Origin: Erysipelotrichaceae bacterium
Lineage (GTDB): Bacteria; Bacillota_I; Bacilli_A; RFN20; CAG-449
Direction: 5' to 3'
NCBI GenBank assembly: GCA_015059095.1
Contig: SVBA01000015.1
Span: forward strand, 1 to 47,223
DNA length: 47,223 bases
Part shown: positions 32,328 through 40,354 of the stretch, in pieces
How positions within the stretch are numbered: position 1 is the first letter of the stretch
How the letters are laid out: each line of letters starts with the position of its first letter
Notes under the pieces: model-generated
The model's input: only the letters and a program-made list of their open reading frames with translations
Told to the model about the DNA's origin: nothing
The model's database searches: none
Position numbers and translations under genes: made by a program

Positions 32328-33893
32328 ATGTTTGTAGAATTTTTAAAAGAATTTTTAGGAGTATTTGCTAAAGGATTAATTGGTCTATTTGTAAGTACAG
32401 ATTCAGGTTATGGAGGTATTTTAGGTGGTTTATACCAAATGTTTAATATACCTGCATATGTCAATATCATTAATCAATATAAAGCAGCTTTTGGTATTGG
32501 TGAATGGATTGGTTTAATCGCTATTTGTTTAGTTTTAGTTGCTTTACTTGTTGGACTAGTTATTTTAGTTGTTAAAGGAATCATCAAACTTATTAGAACT
32601 TTAAGAAGTGGTGGTTCTGTTGATTCTGATTTGTTAAATGAAATCGAAAGATTAAATAAAGAAATTAAAAAGAAAGATAAACAATTAGTTTTAGCAGCTC
32701 AAGGTAAAGGTATTCCTTATGTTAATGTTGGTGGAGGAAGTTCTGGAGTTAATTTAGATAGTGAAGTTATTTCTGAAGACAAAGTTAATACTAATGGTGA
32801 ATCAAGATTCTATAAATTAACTGAAGTTGATAGAGATTATGCGACTAATCCTCCTAGCTTTACTTATGATAATGAAATTACATTAGAAGAATTATGTAAT
32901 AGATTTAGAAACTGGGCTTGTTCAGAAATGAAGTTATTCTATGAACCTAGAGTTATTAGATTATTCTTTAGTTCATTCGCTACTACTAGAATTATCATCC
33001 TTCAAGGTATTTCTGGTACTGGTAAAACTTCACTTCCTTATGCTGTAGGTCAATGGTTAAATAATCCTGCTACTATTGCTTCAGTTCAACCTTCATGGAG
33101 AGATAGAACAGAGATTTTTGGTTATTTTAATGAATTTACTAAGAGATTTAATGAAACTCAAATTTTAAAGAAAATGTATGAAGCTAAGTATAATGAACAA
33201 TTATATTTAACTGTTATTGATGAAGCTAATATTGCTCGTGTTGAATATTACTTTGCAGAATTGTTATCTATTCTAGAAATGCCTTCTAGAGAAAACTGGA
33301 TTGTTGATATTTGTCCTTCTGGTTGGGAATCTGATCCTAAGTTTATTGAAAAAGGTAGATTTAAATTACCTGAAAATATGTGGTTTATTTGTACTATTAA
33401 TAATGATGACTCGACTTTTGCAATTTCTGATAAAGTTTATGATAGAGCGATTCCTATTAATATTAATAGTAAAGGTATTCCTTTTGAAGTTTCTGAAGAA
33501 GATAGAAATGCTTCTCATATGTGTGTTTCATATAAACATTTAGAAAGAATGTTTAAAGATGCTCAAGAGAAATATAAAGTTAGTGAAGAAAATATTAAGA
33601 AGTTCGATGAAATGGATAACTATGTTATCGAACATTTCAGATTAGCATTTGGTAATCGTATTGTTAAACAATTAAAAGAATTTGTACCAGTTTATGTTGC
33701 TTGTGGTGGTACTGAAATTGATGGTCTTGACTATGTATTATGTAACAAGATCTTAAGAAAATTTGAATCTTTAAACTTAGCATATATCCGTGATGAAGTT
33801 GATGGTTATATTCAATATTTAAATGATCACTTTGGCGAAGAAAATATGACTGAGTCTAAAGAATATTTAGAAAGATTAAAGAAATTATTCTAA
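32328..33893 (+). CDS. Membrane-anchored McrB-like AAA+ ATPase
   Basis: 521 residues from ATG 32328 (GAAGGAG upstream). Two hydrophobic segments at about 5-20 and 58-88 put the N-terminus in the membrane; a helical linker follows. The AAA+ module has Walker A GISGTGKTS (about 227-235), VQPSWRDRTEIFGYFNEF, Walker B VIDEANIARVEYYFAELLS (about 297-315) and sensor ICTINNDDSTFAISD; these are signatures of the McrB branch. McrB normally drives the McrC nuclease in DNA restriction. Here it lacks a DNA-recognition N-terminus and sits between signal peptidases in a secretion-like operon. A role powering surface assembly is inference. Confidence 0.8.
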   Translation: MFVEFLKEFLGVFAKGLIGLFVSTDSGYGGILGGLYQMFNIPAYVNIINQYKAAFGIGEWIGLIAICLVLVALLVGLVILVVKGIIKLIRTLRSGGSVDSDLLNEIERLNKEIKKKDKQLVLAAQGKGIPYVNVGGGSSGVNLDSEVISEDKVNTNGESRFYKLTEVDRDYATNPPSFTYDNEITLEELCNRFRNWACSEMKLFYEPRVIRLFFSSFATTRIIILQGISGTGKTSLPYAVGQWLNNPATIASVQPSWRDRTEIFGYFNEFTKRFNETQILKKMYEAKYNEQLYLTVIDEANIARVEYYFAELLSILEMPSRENWIVDICPSGWESDPKFIEKGRFKLPENMWFICTINNDDSTFAISDKVYDRAIPININSKGIPFEVSEEDRNASHMCVSYKHLERMFKDAQEKYKVSEENIKKFDEMDNYVIEHFRLAFGNRIVKQLKEFVPVYVACGGTEIDGLDYVLCNKILRKFESLNLAYIRDEVDGYIQYLNDHFGEENMTESKEYLERLKKLF

Positions 33894-33919
33894 TTTAATT
33901 AGAAAGGAGGTTCCATTAT

Positions 33920-35542
33920 ATGGATAATAATGAATTAAAATCGTATATTGAGAAAGTTAGTGAATTATTTAGTGATGATTCTAATTTTCATAGTTGTATA
34001 GATGCGATTAATAATGGTAGAACCTCTTTTACAATTTCTCAAAAATTCTTAAAGAAAGAATTTGATAATGATTGGATTGATATTATTGAAGAAGTTCTTC
34101 CTTCTATTGATGCGATTGTTAGAAACCCTAGAAGATTTATTACAGTTGAAGAAGATATTATTGATATTTCTTTGGCTAAACAAATTTCTGTTGAATCAGT
34201 TAAACATTTAGCGCAGCATACTCAATTTATCGCTTCTGTTGATAATCGAAAGGGTACTGTTACTCCAAGTAAAATTTTAAATACTTCAAAAGAAGAATCC
34301 TTTGAAGTGTATGAAAATAGATTCTTATATACTTTAATTTTAAAGTTAAATGAATTTATTAATAAAAGATATGAAGTTATTAAAAAGAGTGTCGTTACTA
34401 ATTCTCAAGAAATTAAAGTTAGTTTAAATACTAAGTATAATTTTAATGGTACTGATATGAATGTATCTTTAGTAGCGTCTACTGATATGCCTTTTGATGA
34501 AGAAAAGTTTAGAGAATCTCAAGCTTATCAATCTGTTCAAAGAGTTGAAAAGATTAGACAAATTGTTGCTGGATTTTTAGGTAGTGCATTTGCTAAAGAA
34601 ATGAGATCTTCTGCTTTAGTTAGACCTCCAATTACTAGAACTAATGTAATTAAGAAAGAACCTAACTTTAAAAAAGCATTAATCTTATGGCAATTTATTG
34701 AATCTTATGAAAAGAGTGGATTTGAAGCAATTGAAGTTAATGAAACTTTAGCACTTCCTGAAGAATTAACTGATAGATATAATAATGTATTATTCTTAAA
34801 TAATGTTATTTTAGATGAGTATGCATCTAATTTTGGTGAAAGAGTTATTAAAGAATATAAACCTCTTAATATTGAAGAAGAACTTAAAAAAGAATTTGAA
34901 GATGATGATTTACCATCTATTAATCTTGAATTAAGAGAAGTTAGAAAAGTATATGCTAGACACGTAGGAGATAAAACATATTCTCAAAAAGAATATCGTG
35001 CTTTTACTAGTGCACTAGATAGAGTATTAAATCAACATCGTATTAATGAAGAGGCTAAGAGTAAAGAGGCTAAGAAGAGATTAGAAGAAAAACAAAAGAA
35101 AGAAGATGCTCGTTTAAAACAAATTGCAATGAACGAAAAAAGAGCAGAACTTAAAAAGGCTCAAAAAGAATTGGAAGAAGAATTTGCTAGAAAGGCAAAA
35201 GAAAGAAAACAATTAATTAAAGAAGCTAAAGAAGCTGAACTTGAAAAGAAAAGACAAGAAAAGGCTCGTAAAAAAGAAGTTCTTCAAGAATTACTTGAAA
35301 GACAAGAATTTGAAGATAAAGTTAATGAATTTGGTAGAATTATTGAAGAAAAAACTTCGAAAGAAATTTTATCTTATATTTCTAAAGAAGATAGTAATAT
35401 CTCTAAAGAAATGAAAAAAGAAGTTTTAGAAACTAAGAGATTAATTCAAAACTTAAAGAAACAAAAATTAGAAGAATATTCTAAGTTATTAGATGAAGAA
35501 ATTGCTAGATTAGCAAATGAAGATTATGAAGAAGTTAAATAA
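33920..35542 (+). CDS. DUF2357-like (McrC N-terminal type) coiled-coil partner
   Basis: 540 residues. Residues 40-300 resemble DUF2357, the domain that pairs with McrB-type ATPases; the marker is ESFEVYENRFLYTLILKL (about 126-143). Residues about 374-537 form a long, highly charged coiled coil (many K, E, R heptads). I see no PD-(D/E)xK nuclease after the DUF2357-like part, where McrC-like proteins carry one. AAAGGAGG precedes the start, 26 nt after the ATPase gene. It would couple the ATPase to the fibre or peptidase machinery rather than cut DNA. The end overlaps the next gene by 26 nt. Confidence 0.6.
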   Translation: MDNNELKSYIEKVSELFSDDSNFHSCIDAINNGRTSFTISQKFLKKEFDNDWIDIIEEVLPSIDAIVRNPRRFITVEEDIIDISLAKQISVESVKHLAQHTQFIASVDNRKGTVTPSKILNTSKEESFEVYENRFLYTLILKLNEFINKRYEVIKKSVVTNSQEIKVSLNTKYNFNGTDMNVSLVASTDMPFDEEKFRESQAYQSVQRVEKIRQIVAGFLGSAFAKEMRSSALVRPPITRTNVIKKEPNFKKALILWQFIESYEKSGFEAIEVNETLALPEELTDRYNNVLFLNNVILDEYASNFGERVIKEYKPLNIEEELKKEFEDDDLPSINLELREVRKVYARHVGDKTYSQKEYRAFTSALDRVLNQHRINEEAKSKEAKKRLEEKQKKEDARLKQIAMNEKRAELKKAQKELEEEFARKAKERKQLIKEAKEAELEKKRQEKARKKEVLQELLERQEFEDKVNEFGRIIEEKTSKEILSYISKEDSNISKEMKKEVLETKRLIQNLKKQKLEEYSKLLDEEIARLANEDYEEVK

Positions 35543-36218
35543 GAATAAAGAAAGTAAAAAGAAAACTCCATTGAGAGTTTTCTTTGATATTGTAGGTTAT
35601 GCGATATTTGGTTTTATTTTTGCATTAGTTATTGTTGTTGGATATCAAAGTATATCTGGACAACAACCTAATCTTTTTTCTTATTGTTTATATTATATTG
35701 AAACTGATTCTATGAAGGGGACTAAAGAAGATTCTTTTCCTTCAGATACTGTTATTCTTTCTAAATTAGTAGATGAAGAAGCATGCTTTTCTTTAGTAGA
35801 AGGGGATATTATTACATTCTTTCCTACTGATCCAGATACTCCTTCTTATATAAAAACTAAAACTCATCGAATTGTAGAAATTAATTATGAAGATAAAACT
35901 ATTATTACTAGAGGGGATGCAAATTCTAGAAATGATACTCCTATTGAGTTTAGTGATGTACAGGCTAAAATGATTAAGATTAGTCCTTTATTAACTAAGT
36001 TATTAGTTTTGTTAAGATCATTCTGGGGATTTTTATTATTTATCTTTATTCCTATATCTTCTTTAATTGTTCTTCAAATTTATTCTTATTTCTTAGAAAA
36101 GAAGAAATTGGAATATGAAGAACAGGCTAGTAAATTAGAAGAAGAACAAAAAAAGAAGATTGAAGAAGAAGCAATTAAAGAATATTTAGAAAGTATGAAA
36201 GAAAAAGACATGGAGTAG
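35517..36218 (+). CDS. ER-type signal peptidase I, second copy
   Basis: 233 residues. N-terminal helix at about 20-40 (IVGYAIFGFIFALVIVVGYQ), catalytic Ser in IETDSMKG (about 65), His in TKTHRIV (about 117), Asp in TRGDAN (about 134), then a second membrane helix (about 158-185) and a charged coiled-coil tail like that of the first copy. It overlaps the DUF2357-like gene by 26 nt; ATG 35526 is an alternative start and neither has a strong ribosome site, so translation is probably coupled. Two diverged copies in one operon suggest different substrates or a heterodimer. Confidence 0.85.
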   Translation: MKIMKKLNKNKESKKKTPLRVFFDIVGYAIFGFIFALVIVVGYQSISGQQPNLFSYCLYYIETDSMKGTKEDSFPSDTVILSKLVDEEACFSLVEGDIITFFPTDPDTPSYIKTKTHRIVEINYEDKTIITRGDANSRNDTPIEFSDVQAKMIKISPLLTKLLVLLRSFWGFLLFIFIPISSLIVLQIYSYFLEKKKLEYEEQASKLEEEQKKKIEEEAIKEYLESMKEKDME

Positions 36219-36231
36219 TTCATGTCTTTTT
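36202..36231 (+). terminator. Terminator of the assembly operon
   Basis: AAAAAGACATG pairs with CATGTCTTTTT around 8 nt and overlaps the stop of the second signal peptidase gene. Confidence 0.8.
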
Positions 36232-36409
36232 GAGTTGGTTAAAGAATATAACGAGATTGAATTAATAATGATAATTAATATTTTTTATTTTGAAATTATA
36301 AAAAAGAACTAAATATTAAAGGAAAACTTTAATTTCAAACAAAAAAAATGTTTAAAATATTGAAAATATTACATAATATATAATAAAATAAATGTGGGAG
36401 GTAAATTTT

Positions 36410-37567
36410 ATGTTCAGTTTAATGAAAATTAAAGTAAGTGGATATCGTATGCTTAAGGATGAATTTGAAATCAATTTTATATCTAAGTCAAGAGTTAATT
36501 CTGATGATGAAGAAATTATAGAAATTGATTCGAATTTATATACATTTAACATAATGGCATTTACTGGTGGTAATTCAAGCGGTAAATCTACTACACTAGA
36601 ACTTATTGCTAAGGTAATTGAGTTAATGAAAACGGGAAGATGGGTATATAGAAAATTTGATTTTGAATCAGATAAAATTAACTTATACTTAGAATTTTAT
36701 AAAGATGGTTATATTTATAAATACGATAGTAATATTTTGCCTTTAGAAGATATTGATAGTTTTGAAATAGAAAATCCATATTGTAAAATAGTAAATGAAA
36801 AAATTAGTAAGGCAAAATATTCATCTAATGTAGGCAAAAGATATAATAGAGAATTAAACTTTGTGGAGACATTTGAACAAGATTTGAAGATAGAAGATAC
36901 ATCAAAATTATTATTTATTTGCAAGGATAGTGTTACAGGATACAATATTAAACCATTTTCAAATAATATTAGATATATTAATAATAATTTTTTCGAAAGT
37001 TTGAATAAGTTTAATGATAAATTGACATTTTCAATTATTCAATTGTTAGATGAGGGAATTGAATATATAAATTATATTAGTCGAGATACTATTGCTTTAA
37101 AAAGATATAACAAAGTTGAAAAAATTGTTACTAGAAGAGAATTAATATCACAACTATCTAATGGTACATTAAAAGGAATTGAACTATATATTAGCATTGT
37201 TAATTTACTAAAAACTGGTGGAGCTATGATTATTGATGAGATAGAAAATTGCTTCCATAAGAATTTAGTGAATAATATTTTATTTTTACTTACAGACAAA
37301 ACAATAAATAAAAACAATGCACAATTATTTTTCTCTACACATTATGTAGAAATTTTAGATGTTTTTGAAAGAAGGGATAATATATATATTCTACATAAAG
37401 AAAATAATGAAATTAATATTAAGAATTTATATTCAGATTATGAGATAAGAACAGAATTGTCAAAAAGTAAACAATTTAATAATAACACATTTAACACATT
37501 ACTAAACTATGTAAAATTAATGGAAGTAAGAAGATTAATAAAAAATGAAATATCTAATTCTAACTGA
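36410..37567 (+). CDS. OLD/RloA-like ATPase, pair 3
   Basis: 385 residues from ATG 36410, chosen because GGGAGG lies upstream; an in-frame GTG at 36392 overlaps it. Walker A GGNSSGKST (about 53-61), Walker B MIIDEIENCFHKN (about 273-285) and FFSTHYVEILD identify an AAA15/21-type ATPase of the kind that pairs with RloB or TOPRIM proteins. It overlaps the TOPRIM-like gene by 23 nt. The pair sits inside the surface locus between two similar terminators and seems to be an insertion. Confidence 0.75.
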   Translation: MFSLMKIKVSGYRMLKDEFEINFISKSRVNSDDEEIIEIDSNLYTFNIMAFTGGNSSGKSTTLELIAKVIELMKTGRWVYRKFDFESDKINLYLEFYKDGYIYKYDSNILPLEDIDSFEIENPYCKIVNEKISKAKYSSNVGKRYNRELNFVETFEQDLKIEDTSKLLFICKDSVTGYNIKPFSNNIRYINNNFFESLNKFNDKLTFSIIQLLDEGIEYINYISRDTIALKRYNKVEKIVTRRELISQLSNGTLKGIELYISIVNLLKTGGAMIIDEIENCFHKNLVNNILFLLTDKTINKNNAQLFFSTHYVEILDVFERRDNIYILHKENNEINIKNLYSDYEIRTELSKSKQFNNNTFNTLLNYVKLMEVRRLIKNEISNSN

Positions 37568-38075
37568 AGGTGAATGTGAATTAGGCTTAATTAATGTGTT
37601 ATTAGAAAAAAATATGATGATTTATAGTTTTGATGATTTAGTATATGAAAGAGCATATCATGAAAGACAACTCACTGATAAAATAAAAGAAAGAATTAAT
37701 TCATTGCCATATGATGAAAAAATTACCATTATACGTATTGGTGATAAATTAACAGATAGTATTAATATACCACCAGAATATAAAGAAAAAATAGTTGAAC
37801 AAATAAAAGTTTGTACAAAACCAGAATTTGAAATATTGCATATAATTCATAAAAAGAAAATTAATGAATTTATACATAGAAAAACAGAAATTTACGCATC
37901 AGAATATTTAAAAAGTATTGATAAAACTTATAAAAAAACAAGAGATTACAATTATAATTACTTTAATTCACTTAAAGAAAAAGAATTAATAGATTTGTTA
38001 CAGAAATATTGTCAATATAGAAGAGGAACACATAAGAAAGAAGAAAAAGCAATATATGATTTGCTAAAAAAATAA
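37545..38075 (+). CDS. Small TOPRIM-like effector, pair 3
   Basis: 176 residues. YLILTEGECELGLINVLLEK (about 3-22) is a TOPRIM Glu motif nearly identical to the one in pair 2, and ITIIRIGDKLTDS (about 60-72) occupies the D-x-D position but with D-x-x-x-D spacing, so metal binding may be weakened. The C-terminus is Lys-rich and helical. Overlap with the ATPase gene implies coupled expression and a complex. Inferred effector of a defence pair. Confidence 0.6.
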   Translation: MKYLILTEGECELGLINVLLEKNMMIYSFDDLVYERAYHERQLTDKIKERINSLPYDEKITIIRIGDKLTDSINIPPEYKEKIVEQIKVCTKPEFEILHIIHKKKINEFIHRKTEIYASEYLKSIDKTYKKTRDYNYNYFNSLKEKELIDLLQKYCQYRRGTHKKEEKAIYDLLKK

Positions 38076-38078
38076 AAT

Positions 38079-38141
38079 AAAGACATGAATTAATTTATAT
38101 CTGTTAAATAGACAGGCATCAGTTTAAATTCATGTCTTTTT
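38079..38141 (+). terminator. Terminator of ATPase pair 3
   Basis: AAAGACATGAATT (38079-38091) pairs with AATTCATGTCTTT (38127-38139), then T run. Its right arm repeats 14 bp of the terminator at 36202-36231. Confidence 0.7.
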
Positions 38142-38273
38142 GTATTAATTTATTCTCAAAAAAATCTCATATTAGTCCCATCTATATAGAAATGAAAAAT
38201 AATGGGAATTTTGTGGGAAAACTAGATGAATAAATAGGGATTCGTAGTCTTTTTTAAGTGATATAATTTATTT

Positions 38274-38289
38274 GTCTAAGTAATTAGAC
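38274..38289 (+). other. 5' stem-loop of toxin mRNA, locus B
   Basis: GTCTAA-GTAA-TTAGAC: 6-bp stem with a GUAA (GNRA-type) tetraloop, just before the leader ribosome site TGGAGG. A second hairpin CTTCTAA-GTAA-TTAGAAG lies at the end of the toxin gene. Confidence 0.6.
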
Positions 38290-38310
38290 TAACTTGTGGA
38301 GGTATAATAA

Positions 38311-38349
38311 ATGCAATACATGCGTTTAGAGGTACCTATAGGCGTGTAA
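38311..38349 (+). CDS. 12-residue leader peptide, locus B
   Basis: MQYMRLEVPIGV, with TGGAGG upstream, ends in GTG TAA one nt before the toxin ribosome site. It shares M-x-x-M-R and the final Val with the leader at 27676-27714. Its start region AATGCAATA (38310-38318) pairs perfectly with TATTGCATT (38455-38463) in the same mRNA. Confidence 0.5.
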   Translation: MQYMRLEVPIGV

Positions 38350-38363
38350 TGGAGGATAAGTAG

Positions 38364-38441
38364 GTGGAATCCTACTTAATATTATTAATTATTATACTTA
38401 CTTTGATCAGTAGTATAGTGAATAATAAAGCTTCTAAGTAA
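38364..38441 (+). CDS. Tiny hydrophobic type I toxin-like peptide, locus B
   Basis: 25 residues from GTG (GGAGG 8 nt upstream): MESYLILLIIILTLISSIV then NNKASK. A single membrane helix with a basic tail, like the peptide at 27594-27662, and the same GTG-GAA start. The start codon lies at the top of a 7-bp hairpin (AAGTAGG/CCTACTT, 38358-38377) with loop TGGAAT. The stem sequence differs from locus A while the pairing and loop are kept. Inferred membrane toxin controlled by leader translation and antisense RNA. Confidence 0.55.
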   Translation: MESYLILLIIILTLISSIVNNKASK

Positions 38442-38450
38442 TTAGAAGTA

Positions 38451-38533
38451 ACTCTATTGCATTACTATAGTTCTTCAAAGAGGAAAAGGGATGAGCTACC
38501 ACTCATCCCAATTCTAATTGCACTCTATTGCAT
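38451..38533. repeat. Direct repeats around a shared terminator, locus B
   Basis: ACTCTATTGCAT occurs at 38451-38462 and 38522-38533, 71 bp apart, with the hairpin 38488-38509 between them. Spacing equals that in locus A (70 bp) and its decayed copy (69 bp). Confidence 0.85.
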
Positions 38534-38535
38534 CT
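38480..38535 (-). ncRNA. Putative antisense antitoxin RNA, locus B
   Basis: On the minus strand, TTCACT (38570-38565), 17 bp, TATAAT (38547-38542) would start an RNA near 38535 that begins with the repeat complement and ends at the hairpin 38509-38488 followed by CCCTTTTCC, about 55 nt. Inferred from layout. Confidence 0.5.
38488..38509. terminator. Shared terminator hairpin, locus B
   Basis: GGGATGAG pairs with CTCATCCC, loop CTACCA; T-rich on the minus strand. Confidence 0.65.
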
Positions 38536-38625
38536 ATTAGTATTATATATCGTTTTATTAAAAAAGTGAATAGGTGTAAATAAAATTTTTTATTGTATAA
38601 ATAATAATATTTTTATTATTATTCG

Positions 38626-38641
38626 TTGTAAGCGGTTGCAA
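38626..38641. promoter_or_regulatory. cre-like CcpA/LacI-family operator
   Basis: TTGTAAGCGGTTGCAA fits the catabolite-responsive element pattern (TG-x-AA-x-CG-x-T-x-x-CA) with one weak position and central CG. It overlaps the -35 of the promoter of the three secreted-protein genes, so binding would repress them. Confidence 0.6.
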
Positions 38642-38664
38642 TTATAGTTTATTTATATTAATAT
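38636..38664 (+). promoter_or_regulatory. Promoter of the three secreted-protein genes
   Basis: TTGCAA (38636-38641), 17 bp, TAATAT (38659-38664); the 5' leader would be about 65 nt. Confidence 0.5.
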
Positions 38665-38736
38665 AAATACAGAAAGAAAAAAATGTGCACTATTTTATTA
38701 ATAATAAAATAATTTTATTCTTCAAAGATAATACTT

Positions 38737-39378
38737 ATGAACACAGCAAAAAGATTACAATTATTACTATCTCCAGTTTTAATCGCTATGTTAGCTTTAA
38801 TGCTAGCAGTAGTTTCTTTTGGCTGGTATCAAGCTGAAATGGGAGATGTTGAAATTGAGGCTAGTGGGGAATCTGTTGATATTACAGTAGAGGCTCCTGA
38901 TTATATTAATGTTGAATTAACCCAATTAGGTGATAATTATACTTATTCAAATAGTAGTTTTACTATTGATCAAGGGCAAAAGACATTAGGTTATTTTGGT
39001 CAAACAGGAGAATATGATGTTAGCAGCAATAATAACGATAAACCATACATTATGTTCTATCGAGTAGACATAGTTGCGGTTAATAAAGAAATTGATATAT
39101 CAACTGCTTATGTAGATGGTCTACAAATAATTAAAAATGAAGATATGTTAGTTAATGAAAATGATTGGTTAAAAGAACAAACTAAGTTTATGGTATATTT
39201 CTACACTTTAAGTAATGGTGCTTATGGAGAAGAAAGTGATTCATTCACTCCAACTTCACCAAATGAATTTACGACGTATATGGGTATACATTTTGATGAT
39301 CCGATAGAAAATGAATTTGCATATTCTGATTTTAGGTATTACGGATCAATTTATAATTTACATATTAAGTTTGTATAA
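38737..39378 (+). CDS. Secreted protein with SipW-type signal peptide
   Basis: 213 residues. Signal peptide MNTAKRLQLLLSPVL to about residue 30, ending AVVSFGWYQAEMG; the aromatic pair after the cleavage region resembles TasA and camelysin. The mature domain is acidic and beta-rich with Tyr and Asn clusters. No strong ribosome site is seen (AAAGATAA). First of three co-oriented genes with the same type of signal. Inferred minor fibre or tip subunit processed by one of the two signal peptidases upstream. Confidence 0.7.
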   Translation: MNTAKRLQLLLSPVLIAMLALMLAVVSFGWYQAEMGDVEIEASGESVDITVEAPDYINVELTQLGDNYTYSNSSFTIDQGQKTLGYFGQTGEYDVSSNNNDKPYIMFYRVDIVAVNKEIDISTAYVDGLQIIKNEDMLVNENDWLKEQTKFMVYFYTLSNGAYGEESDSFTPTSPNEFTTYMGIHFDDPIENEFAYSDFRYYGSIYNLHIKFV

Positions 39379-39398
39379 AATAGAAAGGAAACAAGCAA

Positions 39399-40337
39399 GT
39401 GAAAAAAATTAGATTAATTATTGTTACTATAGTTTGTCTAGTTACTACATTAGTAGTAAGTTCTTTTGCTTGGTTTGCTATTGGTAATAATGGACTTTTA
39501 TCTGATCCTATTGAAACTAGAAATCAATTAGTTATTGATTTTGCTCCTGCCGGTTCAAATGAGGAGGCTATGATGCCTGCTAAATTGAAAAAAGGAGTTA
39601 TCAATTCTCCAGAAGGAACTATTGTTGGAAATAGTGAAAGTGTTCCGAAAGGTTCTGCTTTATTACCTAAACATGATGATGACTGGAATTATGTGGTTGA
39701 AAATGGTCAATTAATAACAGATAATCAATATTTAGATACACCAGCCACAATTGTTTATTCACAATTTGCTTTAGAGATCGGTTCTGCTGATGAAACGGGA
39801 TATAAAGATTTATTGATTACATTTAGAGTTAGATATTTTAATGTAAACCAAATTAAAGATGGGGAAAATAAAACGCCAATTGCAGATTTACCTTTGTTTG
39901 AACAAATGGATGCATTAGCATTTAATTTCTTTTTATTAGAAGATGAAGAAGGCTTGTTAGAAGAACAACTTGCTACAATATCTACTAACCAAGGTACAGT
40001 TGAAAGTAATAAAACAATTGAACGATTTATGATAGAACAACAAAATAATATATCTTTCCGTACAATTGATGGAAAAGCAGATAACTCTGAATTGACAGCA
40101 GATAATATTGAAACTAAAATAAGTAATTATCGTCAAGAGGCTATTGGTGATGAGGAATCATATAAATTTACTGTTACATTTTACAATATTCATCTTAATC
40201 AAACTTATCATATTTTGTTAGAATCTTATTACAATGTTCCGGATGCATTGGTGGAAGGTAATTTACCATTAACAGGACAATTTGTTTTAGATTTAAGTTA
40301 TGAACATACTGAACCAAGTAATCCACCTCAACAATAA
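39399..40337 (+). CDS. Secreted TasA-like protein
   Basis: 312 residues from GTG 39399 with GAAAGGAA upstream. Signal MKKIRLIIVTIVCLVTTLVV ends SSFAWFAIGNNG, a clear SipW-type A-W-F site. The mature region is acidic and beta-rich and has no membrane anchor at its end. It lies 20 nt after the previous gene and 17 nt before the giant adhesin gene, so the three form an operon. Likely a fibre subunit or linker to the large protein. Confidence 0.7.
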   Translation: MKKIRLIIVTIVCLVTTLVVSSFAWFAIGNNGLLSDPIETRNQLVIDFAPAGSNEEAMMPAKLKKGVINSPEGTIVGNSESVPKGSALLPKHDDDWNYVVENGQLITDNQYLDTPATIVYSQFALEIGSADETGYKDLLITFRVRYFNVNQIKDGENKTPIADLPLFEQMDALAFNFFLLEDEEGLLEEQLATISTNQGTVESNKTIERFMIEQQNNISFRTIDGKADNSELTADNIETKISNYRQEAIGDEESYKFTVTFYNIHLNQTYHILLESYYNVPDALVEGNLPLTGQFVLDLSYEHTEPSNPPQQ

Positions 40338-40354
40338 AGAAAGGAATAGAAGAC

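Noticed and set aside
32328..35542. A McrBC restriction system
   Set aside because: Membrane helices replace the DNA-reading domain, no nuclease motif is visible in the partner, and the neighbours are signal peptidases and secreted proteins.
38038..38336. A c-di-GMP or other known riboswitch before the adhesin genes
   Set aside because: No recognised aptamer core; the pairings are explained by toxin locus B.
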